Origin: Anthopleura xanthogrammica
Lineage: Eukaryota; Cnidaria; Anthozoa; Actiniaria; Actiniidae
DNA: 64,000 bases
Reading direction: 5' to 3'
Assembly (NCBI GenBank): GCA_964019055.1
Contig: OZ025210.1
Coordinates: 3,415,047 to 3,479,046, forward strand
Shown here: positions 49,801 to 60,833 of the stretch, in pieces
How the letters are laid out: every line of letters starts with the position of its first letter
Position numbering within the stretch: position 1 is the stretch's first letter
The notes under the pieces: model-generated
The model's database searches: none
Told to the model about the DNA's origin: nothing
What the model saw: only the letters and a program-made list of their open reading frames with translations
Made by a program: the position numbers and the translations under genes

Positions 49801-52800
49801 CGTGCCGGTCCACACGTGTGCTATGATGTGTACTCTTATAATTAATGTCTGTATTTTTCATATACTCCTCTACTGAACCTTATGCCACCCGATTGTATAG
49901 TGATATTAATGTTATTTTCTCGTGAACTTTTCACCACAAATTGGTTATCTTTTAGTTTTAAAATGAACCCCGACTGAGAAAGACGCTGTGTTGTAGCGTA
50001 AATTATTCGTTCTCATCTGTGTCTGGAGTAAGAATTTTTTTAATTGCGAAATACTGACGATATTTTAATCTGCTTATAAAAGAAACTCTCTCTTCGCGGT
50101 CAAAATTTATTTCAATTCGCCAAGCAAATAAAATATTCTATCTAGAAATTTCCTTGGAAATAACTCATCTATTTTTGCTCAATTTAATCAACCATCAAGC
50201 CGTAAAGCGTTCCATATGAGTAATTATTGTAAGCCATGAAATAACTTTAGTCCGACTCTTAACGAGTATAAATTTTCTGAAGCAACAGTATGTATGCGCG
50301 TCTTTCTCGTTCTTCCTTTACCAACGCCGAGGAAAGAATTATGTTTTTGCGCGCATGCGAAAATTTTAGAATTTTTTTTTTCAAGAAGAACGTTGCCTGT
50401 ATAAGGATCTTGAGTACTGTAACGAATACGATAATTATCCACACGTGGGCAAATATAACCAGTAACGTGTTGCCAGATATGAGGGTTGGTTTTACGGCAC
50501 TAGTTTTTTCCCCTTCTCTATAGCGCGTATTTGGCGTTGCCGTGCCTCATTATTTGCTTTACCAGCAGGGTGTAATCTTTACACGTAACCAGAATATATC
50601 ATCATGCTTTGGTTCTTGTCTTAAAGCGTAACAAAATATTGCGTAAAATAATTAAATAAGAAAATAATTAAAATAAGGAAAATGAAACCCGAGTTTTAAC
50701 CGTTTGACCAGTTTGACCAGTACATACAATTTACACGGAGCCGTCTTCTTAATTTGCATGGCCAGGCGTTTGATTTTTTCTCCTCTCCGGATAGCACAGC
50801 TCCATGTAAACGGAACGCCTAAACGTACGACATCTTGAACGGTTAGAAATTCGTCCGGTACCGTGTAAGGCAAGCCTTAGTTGATCTGTTATGTTTTCGT
50901 AAAACGATGACGATCGAGGACCACCGTGGTTCGATGTTCCCGATTCGACGTGATGAATCGGATTTGAAATGACTTATATATGGTAATGTGTTAAAGCGAA
51001 AATCAATAACTATCAGGATAATAATAATCATCAGAGAAGCAGTATTAAGAAATCGTAGTTTAGATAGTAAACCCTTATTAAATCCATGGATCTAGAACCC
51101 GTTAATCTAGAATTTTGCCGGGCTGACTTGCAGCAGCAGAACCCTACCCCCCCAGGGGATCATGTAATTCACAATACAAATCGACTCTTGAAAGAGATCT
51201 TCCCATGCCTTTTGTAGTGGCTGTTACGAGAGGAAATGTTTTTTGTGTGTATCATTACTAAGACTTCCTTGAGGTTACTGCTAGACTTACTAACTCTTGA
51301 CGTTCTTTTATTCCATTAATTGTTAGTAATCTCTTGATTTGTGTTCAAGATCAACAGAAAAACACGCAAGGTCAAGGAAACATCGAGACGTTTCCTCTTG
51401 GGTTGTATGTTTAAACATGTAAATTGGATTTAGGAAGTGCAGTACGTGTTGTCTTTAAAATGCCTGGTTGTACGGAAAAGAAGCGGTTTCCTTTCCCCTT
51501 CCCCCCTCCCCCTCCCCCCAAATGGTACTCGCTCCAGGGCTGATGCAGCTAGGCGATAAGCGCTAGGTCTGGGGCGAGTCAATAGGTGTTTATTCCTTTC
51601 ATGAGTTGAAAAATTAAGAAAAAGAATAAGATAGAAAGTAAAAGAAAAAACCAAAATCGAGTAGGAAACGTGATAGAAAAGGAAATGCAAGATGAGCCGA
51701 GAACGTAAAGAAAAGGGATAAAATATACATAAAAAAGGAAATAGCAGTTTAAAAAAAGAATAGTGGGAACGGAAACAAGATGAGAGGGAAGAAATTAAAA
51801 ACAGTCAGGAAACAGGTTTTAATTCAAACATAAGGTGTATAGTGAAACTGGCAAGCTTATTCGAGAAAATTCTAATCTAAATATTAAAAAGTGATTATAT
51901 AAAAAAGGGGATCTGACCACAATCAGGGAGAAGACACTCACTACAAACGTCATCTTAAAAGCCTTGGAGTGTTTTGGTTAAAATAGATCTTCATTTATCT
52001 CCATGTCGAATACTTCACAAAGCCCAAACATGACAATGAAAAATACCTGGCTATATATGTATCTATGTGGTGGTTCTGTCTAAAACGTTGACAGAATCGC
52101 TAAGGGGAATATTCGAATATTGAGTTATGTGTATATCGAAAGCAGGTGCAAAGTCGGTCATTAGTTCAGTCAGTATTATTAATAAAGCGACAGGGGTTCC
52201 ACATGACACTCAGATACTTTATCACGCATTTCTATATTTTGTTCCTCGAAACCTGGCGAGCATCAAGCTCTAGGCAAGCTGTCAGCAGATTGCTGGTGGC
52301 AAAGAACTTTTAAAAGAAGAAAACTGTCAAAATACCAGGAATGGTGGCGGCCAAACTGAAAGGAATGTTAACTGAATCTGGTTACGAGCCAAAACACAGG
52401 CTAGATGTGGTATTGGGTTAGTTCTTGTAACAAAAGAAGTTTGGCTAAATGTTTCGAAAGTCGCAGTATGCCGTGACGTGGAGACGAAAAGCTGTCGCCC
52501 ACATCAAACAAGATCTTCACACGTCACGTAATTTTTTTTCAAAGATTGGTCACGGAATGGCTGAGATAATATATCGTAATAAAATTTCTCGCCTTTTTAG
52601 AAAGAAGCAAACACAGCCACGCATAGTTGGTAATGGTTGTTAGAGCAAAGAAAAAAGTGTCTGTGAGACAACAATATGGCAAGGTATAACAGATGGCGTG
52701 AAAAGTGACACTGCGATTGATAGATTATCTTTGAAGAGTGACAAGTGTATCGGGCATATGATATAATTTTCTTTTTTTTTGTCTTTCTTTTTTTTCAATT

Positions 52801-55800
52801 TTTCGTCCTTTTTATCTGACAATATTATAGAATTGCGTGAATTGAATAAATCGTATTAAGAGGTAGATGACAAATGCCCTAGATACTGTCATCTCATTCT
52901 TTACGTTGTTTGCTTGTGTTTTGAATAATCTGTTGACACACTGACTGAATTGAACGTGAACATATTATCTTGAAGCCACCGTGCCGATTATCGTGGCGGT
53001 CACAACCCCAGCCCATCAGATTTTTACCGGTAAATAATAGAGGAAAACGCGAAATCGGAAGATCCACAGATAAGACTTAACCAATAGACACAAGTCCTTG
53101 TTTCCCCGGAAGCTATCACTATTAAGGTTAATTTCTGCACGAAAGCGCTGCAATTTACGTGTAAGCGAAATACCATTTCAAAAACATGGTTTTAATTTAA
53201 TTGAGTAAACTTTATTATTCTATCGCATTTATTTAGTACTTGCATCAAAGTGACAAAAGTGTGCAGCCACAAAGAACGAACGGTTATTAATGATATGCCA
53301 TAAACAACACTAGTCACTCGGGTGCTAATTCTTCTCCGCCTCATAAAATCCCATGGTGTAGTTATTAATCCATTCTATTCAAACTCAAACAATTCTGCCA
53401 CCCATCGACCATCGATAGGTCTAGGCACCCGTTTATTGCCCAGTTAGTTTAGTTTTTGGAGTTTCGTGTGCGCGTGTTTGAATAGTCATAGCGGGTGATC
53501 TGATATGTTAGTGACTGTCATATCTCCGGACAGTGCACGCAAGGAACTAGGCCATTTGTATTCCAAGTACTGTGCTCCGATTGGTTGATGAGAATGAGGT
53601 ATTTTGGTATATAGACGTGGAAAGATAACCAGGAGTACGGTTCTACACACAACACCATTGACAACAGCACAACGCGTTAAGGTGAAAAGGCCAATTTGAA
53701 AGTAGAGAAATGTTAGGACGAAAAATGAGCAGAGAGGCTTGGATTGTCCAACAGGAGAGAAGAGCAAAACGTATCCGTGTCCAAAGAGTCACTCAGCGGA
53801 ATAGGACAAGCCAAAAAGGTAACTACAGCACATTTAAACTAGAATACCCTAATCCTTCTCTCAATGTCCTTAGTGAGGAATTTCTTGGGGAGCTGAAAAA
53901 CGCGGTCCAAACTCCGAGCGAAAAATAAAGTATTTTCTTCCTTCTTAGCAGGGTGTTCAGATTTCGGCCGTAGTTTTCAAAACTATGTTTTACAGTAAGA
54001 AAAAGTTCATAGTGTTAATATTAATATAGGTAGCAAGTCAGTGATAGATTGTTTGTAGATTGAGGGTTATTTTCGCGAGGAGGGAGAACACTCACGGTTT
54101 CGTGCTGATGATTGCCCCATTTATTAACGTGTTTATGTTTCTCGTGTGTTTGGTCCTCGACAAAACTGTTTCAGCCATTGCAATTTTGACAAAAGAGTAG
54201 CTCTTATATTTCGTTCTTTTCTTCCTACACACCGCACACTCAATCAAGTTTATTGAACTTTCCTTGACATTTTTCTGATGAGGTCCTCTCTCCCCTTGGT
54301 TTTTGTCCAGGGAGTGTTTGGCTAAAGGAGCGTTGCCAACTTACACGTTCATCTACACTTAGGTGTCAGTGTTTTTGGACTCCAATGGTTTTACTGTCAT
54401 TCAAAGAGAAATGATCATGAATGTTTCATGAGTTCGAAAAGAGCGATTTTGTTGACAGCTCAATGATCAGTCAGTCACGGAACAAGGAACTGGTGAGAGC
54501 AAAACGAAAGCAAAAAAAAAATTTTTTTAAATAGAATATTAAGTCATTAAATAACACCTTTCGAATAATTTTGTTAACAAAGAGGTGTTTGTAGATTACT
54601 GTGTATTTTTTTTCGTTTTATTCGTACTTATTAACTATTTGAAGTGCGTTTAATTTATGCTTGTATTATGGGGAGCATTTTGTTAGGACAAAATAATTAT
54701 GATAATTTTTACATTTAAAAGATCAACAATTTTAGGTTTAAGAAATCGTTTTAGACTTTCTTTTTTAGTACAACATGTGTATATCTTAAACATAACCGAG
54801 GCGTGAGCCTTAGATCGCAACAGGGGTTATTTTTGTCGATCATTTTTGCTTTCGTGCAGATTCAAAAAGCATTTATACACTTCAGGAAAACTAATTTATG
54901 TTTTGCAAACCTCTCTTAAGTGGGATTATTATTTTTTTCCGAGAGATCCCAATGTACTTCAACACCAAGGCTATGTACAGAGAGCATTTTTCCGTCAATA
55001 AACAAGTGTATGTACGCCCGAGGGGGTATCAGCCTTGGTATCAACCATTAGCTTACTCCACTAACTTCAGCTAACCTAGCCCTGCACGCAATTATTGTGC
55101 GCTACTTCTACACCCTAGGAACCTAAAGCTCCCTTTCAAGGTTGTCATCCGTGTTGATCTAAGCCTTTCAGCTCACAGATTTATTGTCAATTTAAAGAAA
55201 TGTTGGTCAATCCGATATCATAAAGACTCTTTTCTTGTATTAAATCGCCATCACAGCTGATCAACAACAGAGAGAGACATTTAATACCGACTTGACACGG
55301 ACTTCTTGGAGCGCCTGATTAAACTCGAATTTTTCTTTGAGAGTTTTAGTCTGAACCGACATTTTTCAGAGAGGGATGTTTTCCGATTCCGTGCTGGACT
55401 TTGAGTGGCGTTCCATACCTGTCGCGTGCGTGCGCCGCTTCAACCAGATACTTGTCAGAACTATGTCATTACCTAGCTTCCTTTATTATTGCCAAGATGG
55501 GCAGCTAAAATTGCCTCTCAATTCCTAATTGTTCTGTTTCTAAAAGTCCTAACTTTATTTTCTTAACTGGCTTCCAGAAACGTGTAGTAATAGTGAGAGT
55601 TAACCTAATCAAACGCGCACGATATACTGTATGTAGGTGATGTTATACTAAATTGGAAACCAGTACCACCAGTGATTTTCACTGAAATGACTAATGATAA
55701 TGATGGTGTTGGTAGTGATGACAATGGTCGTATGAACCAGGGTTGATATCGTGACGAGATCTTTAAACGAAACAAGTGTCTTGTCGGGCTTTTTTTCCGC

Positions 55801-58800
55801 AAGGCGCCATCTCACTTAAAGAAGTCGGTTTCGAAATGTCCCCGATGTTAGCTTTGTTCTGAGGCTCATTGGGGAGCACGAACGAGTTTAAAGTTAACTA
55901 CTTTAGAAAACAAGATCTATATCTACGGCATACCTAGTAATAGTAAGAGAGAAAGGGAAATTCGTATCGCAATAACCGAACGTAATTTTATTTCTCTACT
56001 TTTAGTATCGCGTGTTGCTGGTACTTGTTTCATCCTGGTCGGACGTGTGCAACGACATGCTCCCTGGGGTGGTCCCCTTGGGACAGCAATTCTAGTCTAA
56101 CGGCAGCTGGGGGCTCGCTCAACCATACTTAGTAGACTATTAACTATAACTCAACCGAGAAGCTAAATTGTCGATTTTGCGCTTACCTCAAGCAATCTTA
56201 AAAAGAGAGATCAAGAAGGGCATAATCTTATGGACCATTGTTCGTTCCCCTAACTATATATAGTCAAGGGTATGCGGGAATGTATTTCGATATGACGCAA
56301 GCATTGCCAGGCCGGAATAAATGTTTCTATACTTAGATACTTATTAAAAGTCAGTTCAGTACTGCACGTGGGTAACTTTTCACTTTGATTATCGTACGTG
56401 GCGTTACTGTGTTGTTTTCGATATAGTTGACCGCTTTCAGTCTTCACGCACTAGTTGAGATGTTAATTGCTTTCTATATTTGTTATTTCCTTTCTTAACT
56501 TGCTTAGAGAGTGATTAACGGGTGGACTATACAAAAGTTAATAAGCACGAAGTAGTTCAGAATCGAACTCATCGCAAAGGTGTTGGAATCGTTTTCTAAA
56601 GGTGTGAAAGTTAAACCGAAAATCATTATTGAATTTAATGAGCTCCAAGTAGGCCAGAAATGTGTGAAAAGTTTAATCACGTAAGCACGGCGATGTACTT
56701 TCATATTCCTTGTTTCTTTTCTAATAAGATAATTTAGCAGTTTCACATTAGAACGAGTGGAAAAACATGGAGAATAGACATTCTTTGGAGGAATGTAGGA
56801 ATTGAACCAGACGTGCTTTACAGAACTATCCATCGAGGATTTGTTAGAATACTTATCATAACCATAGTTAATAACAGACCAAAATAGAATAACCAGAGGC
56901 CTGTCTTGTGTGAAGTTATTAACATTAATGATCATTCTAGGACAAAATATATAAATTTAGATATGTTAATTTCAGCGGGTTTTTTCATTTTCATTCTAAG
57001 TGGATGCATAAATAAAGTTCTGTTATAATAAGAAATATTATTACGTGGGGGTTTCTTTTTTGTCGGAATATTTAGAAAATATTTCTCCAAATAAGACCGG
57101 GTATAATGATCTAGGATATTGGGAACATAAGGACAAAAATTAAAATATCAGTTCAACAAGGTAGAAAGGATTTTAACGAACAGTTTGATCGCAGATGCAG
57201 CGACCAATGAGATTTAGCTATTCATAAGTTGCGATCTCGTAGTTCCCACCATGCTATACCAAACACCTGCCGTTCTCAAACTCGAACCGACCCTACGTGG
57301 AATTGATAATTCGTTTAACATAATAACAATCATTTTTCTAGCACTTCACACAGAGCTTTCTTGTTCTATTATTGAAATTTAGTTGTAAACACATACAAAG
57401 CTGAAATTGTGTGTTGATACGTGTTGGGTTTTGTCGAGCATTCGGTGATTTACCTCGACAGCAGGCAAAGAGGAAATGAACTATCCCAAGGTATCGCAAA
57501 TATATCATTTTCCTTACCATCAAAACATTGGAAAATCCACATTATAAAATTCTACACCGGCATCTGCTTCTATTACCCAATTTCAAAACGACTATACACA
57601 TCCTGGGAACTTAAGATTTCAATCGGTTCGCATCACACGATTACGATGACTCAGAATTCTATCATTAGCCAGGATTTTTACCATTGTTCCTCGCGCACCT
57701 ACGTAATATAAAGATGTCAAATACTGAAGTTGATACAAACCCAGCGAAAAAAAAAGCAACAGTGGTTTTCGGATGTTATTTTTGGAATCTATATGTTCCA
57801 TATGTTGAACCGTGCTTGAGATTGACACGCTATTGACATGTCAAGAGGTAATCCAATAGTAAGCTATATTATATTCCATACCGTGAACACGAATCACATT
57901 CATCAAAATGGGCTTTCGTGAGATACTGGAAATTTAGTCCCCCTTATTCGAATTTTCCATGGTAATAGCCAACTTTTAATGGTGACAAGAATAAGTAGAA
58001 CCTTTTGGATTGGTCTTGAGGTTGTTAGCGAGCGCCTTTCATAGTATCACGTATATCACGTACGCAGTTTTGGTCGTCACGCGTCCGTATCAGGGACGTG
58101 ACTAGCGCGGAATAGCATCTGATCGTTTTGACAATAGCCACTGGTTATGTACACAAAGTTCGCGGCCGATCGATCCATTCATTCACTCGATCGCCGAACA
58201 TCATAGGGTAAACATCACTGCTCGCTAAAAAAGGACTTAGATATATATCACACATGTGTTTTAAATCTGGCTCATTGGACTTCGAATAGAAAGTAAGTTG
58301 AGTTTATCGAGTGGAAGAAATATCGAAGAGAAATATTTCGAAGGCCGTCTTTGTGATTTTACCGGCGGCTTTGTTCAAAACACTAAGCATCGAATTTGGA
58401 CGGTCAAGACCAAAAACCAATGAGACGGTCCTTCGGGGCATACTAGATACAAATGGATATATTTTTATACAATTTTTTGTGTGTATATGCGTATAATTTT
58501 AAGTTCTGTTTCGGGTTCCTTTGCTTAATTGTTCAATAAAGGAACAGACTAGATTTTACCTCATGTTTGTCCGTCACTGAAACGCACCGACACGATGAAG
58601 TAAGTACGTGCCGAAATCTCACCGGTTTGTAATTTTCTTTTTATCGCAGCAATTTTAGAGGTACCAACAGCAAAGCTTCAGTCCGAACCAAAGCGAGAAA
58701 CTGAAGAAAGTAATCCCATGATCGAGACACTTCCGAACTTCGCTCATACAGACATGGTCTTTCCTCGAACCACGTTCCCTTACCACGAGAATTCTCCACT

Positions 58801-60833
58801 TCACGTATCACCAGTTACAGGTAACAGCAAACGATTTAGGAGCAACCCTTTGAGCTCTTTCAACGGAGATTTCACGGGAAAATCAAACCTGGGGCTTGCC
58901 ATGAAAAGAGCTCGTACTGAGGATGTTTACGTCAAGCCTGAACTGGCGAAGAAAAGATGCTTTGAATCTTTTTTCCAAGGAAAGGAAGAAATATCAGAGG
59001 CTGATTTTCAGATGGCACTCATAAAGCGAAGCATTTCTAGGAAAAAGGAATGGGTTTATAGCCAAGTCCTACAGAACTTGGAACTTACAACGCCTTCCGA
59101 CACGAATCGCGTGAATGTTATTAGCGATTCACAGCGGGGAGGCGCAAAAAACTACCAGCAAACTAAAACGAATACGCCATTTGTAAATAGTTTTCCAAAC
59201 GCAGCACACCAATCTAGCTTTAGTGGACTTGTTCGAGTCAGGGATTCGAAAAAAGTTCTCGATGAGGAAGGCAATTGTTATATAGACACAGATGATTATA
59301 TGAGCTTCAATGGCAACAAAGGGTCCTCTTCTTCGCAAGGAGTCGGATATTCAAGGAACAATACATTTAATGGACATATTAAAGAAGAGACGAAAGACTT
59401 TGATTCATGTGATACATCAGCCGTCTCGAAGAGAGGGTTATTTTTGAACTTAAAAATCAATGGAGGGGTTGCTATCGATCATGACAGTATGCCCAAAATT
59501 GCTGCTATTTACACTCGTGCTATTAAAGGACGACGAGAACACGACAACGCTCAGTTGCGACAGTGTCACGTCCAAGCGAAAATGACCGGCTCTATCTACA
59601 GGCCAACACACTCGGGGGATCTTAAAGAAGAAATGACAGAGGACAAAAATAATATCGTCAAAGAAGAAGCTAAATGGTGGCCACCGAGCCCCGAGTCCAT
59701 GCCTACCGATGTAATGTCAAGCGATGCTGGAGAAGGATTATTAAAGGTGATGACTCCAGATGATATGAAGGCCTATGGTTTACCCAAAAAGGTGAGTTTG
59801 AGTTCCCCATTAATTTTTTTTTTTATTTGAATTTTTTTTTCAATTCTTAAGGTTGTCTCAGTCTCACCCGTTTACGTAATACTTCATCCCATATCCTGCT
59901 TTGATGCCATGATAACCTCACTAGTAATATATGATATCAATGACCCTAGGAAAGTGTTCTAGAAGATTCCAAAAACCACATGTCAAACATTATAAACGGC
60001 GAAATTTCCTCAACAAACGCTTTGGTCCAACACTAAGAAAAATAGCAATAATTCATGTGTCTTGAAAGGATCCTGTATATTATGGTATTATAATGGAGGC
60101 CTAGTGATATGACCTTTCAAGTAACTACTAAGATAATTGAGTTTTATTCTGATGATTGTTCTACTGCTTGTAATTACAGGAGGAAAAGATTGAAGCAAAA
60201 CCAGAGGAAGAGGAGGATGACGTTGTAGTAACCAAGATTAAAATGGCCCCTAGTAACAAGCATAGGAATAATATTAGGATGGAAGAAGGGATCAATGAAA
60301 AGACCGGTGATGAGTTGCCTCCCTTGCAACTGGACGCTTACGGTAAAGCAGCTAATTACAAAGAAATTCTCTTGCATTATATTTCCCAAAAACTGAAAAA
60401 TGATTCCAAGAATACCTGCCTAGAGAACATTAGTTCTGTTGCTAAGAGACCATGTAGGAATATGAGCATGGAAGAACTTTGTAGCAAACTAAAAGACACA
60501 CGAGAAAAACAAGAGAAAGAACAACTAACATGGAGGCGCAAGCTTTTGAGTAGCCTGGAGGTTGTTTTAATCAAGAAAATACGGCGTCTGGAAAACGAAT
60601 CTGGAGATGTTGTACCTGATGGTATTATCTTAGAGGGTGTGGCAATTAAAAAACCCCAGGAAGACACGAAAAAGGAAGGAAAAAAAGAAGGCTCTGTTAA
60701 AGGAAGCAACAGTGACATTGTAGCAATGATGGAGGATTTGACTTCAGAAACTGTTGAAAGCACGCGGTGTAAAAAACGCACTGAACGAAACAGCCAAAGT
60801 GTATCAATTATTCGCGGATATGAGTCATCCTAA
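43836..60833 (+). CDS. Unrecognised, probably nuclear protein; three coding exons, 14.7 kb intron
   Basis: I do not recognise this family. Exons 43836-43911, 58650-59791 and 60180-60833 join in phase (phase 1, then phase 0) into 623 residues. The first exon encodes METANSITDK... and its split codon G|CA restores an open frame that continues upstream of the first Met of exon 2 (ILEVPTAKLQSEPKR). The protein is hydrophilic with no signal peptide or membrane segment. Four psi-K-x-E SUMO consensus sites are visible at Lys 121 (VKPE), 270 (IKEE), 351 (LKEE) and 363 (VKEE). Basic clusters MKRAR and AKKR (about 110-128) and SRKK suggest nuclear import. An acidic EEEEDD run opens exon 3. A charged, helix-prone segment (MEELCSKLKDTREKQEKEQL, then WRRKLL and KKIRRLENE) follows. 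Candidate poly(A) AATAAA lies at 60,869. Product function is unknown; a transcriptional regulator is only a guess. Confidence 0.75.
45761..46230 (+). repeat. Local duplications in intron 1
   Basis: GAACACCTGGG-CAATT...TTCTTTCT...GTACTAAAAGTGTCC...ATCGAAACAA...CCTGGTT occurs at 45,766-45,915 and again, diverged, at 46,085-46,215. Inside it a 66-67 bp segment (CTTAATTCCTTCGA...GGTTCTTTCTAATG) is tandemly doubled at about 46,000-46,125 with very few differences. Confidence 0.75.
46231..53575. other. Intron 1 interior, no coding exon recognised
   Basis: AT-rich intronic DNA. It contains a 5'-truncated SINE copy at 47,100-47,225 and a TGACGTCA at 49,012-49,019. Open stretches near 48,002-48,391 (-) and 49,550-49,861 show no domain or splice context I can support. 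Confidence 0.5.
47100..47225 (-). mobile_element. Truncated SINE copy
   Basis: On the - strand it keeps the family body (TCGAAGGCTTATCTCTGG, TTCTCCAGTTTTCCTCCC) and AACCTAACACACTAAATTCC with the end segment resembling GACTT-GATCA. The tRNA-like head is missing. Confidence 0.55.
53579..53613 (+). promoter_or_regulatory. CCAAT/TATA-like promoter of the internal first exon
   Basis: GATTGG (inverted CCAAT, 53,579-53,584) and TATATA (53,608-53,613) lie about 130 and 100 bp upstream of the ATG at 53,710. The spacing fits a pol II core promoter with a 5' UTR of roughly 70 nt. Judged from sequence only. Confidence 0.4.
53710..53818 (+). CDS. Putative alternative first exon of the 43.8-60.8 kb gene
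   Basis: ATG at 53,710 opens MLGRKMSREAWIVQQERRAK... and reaches a donor, AAAG|GTAACT, at 53,818. The exon is 109 nt, so it ends in phase 1 with a G, exactly as the 43,836 exon does. Joined to the acceptor at 58,650 it gives the same Ala codon and the same downstream frame. The isoform would replace the acidic 25-residue N terminus by 36 very basic residues (RRAKRIRVQRV, TQRNRT). Alternatively, without splicing, it is a 72-codon ORF ending at 53,928 beside an AATAAA. Both readings are inference; the phase match is seen directly. Confidence 0.45.
53929..58649. other. 3' part of intron 1, no further exon recognised
   Basis: AT-rich intronic DNA. It includes a 143-codon ORF on - (56,504-56,935) discussed as a possible receptor remnant. 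Clustered CACGT words (TATCACGTATATCACGTACG near 58,045) occur 0.6 kb before exon 2. Confidence 0.45.
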
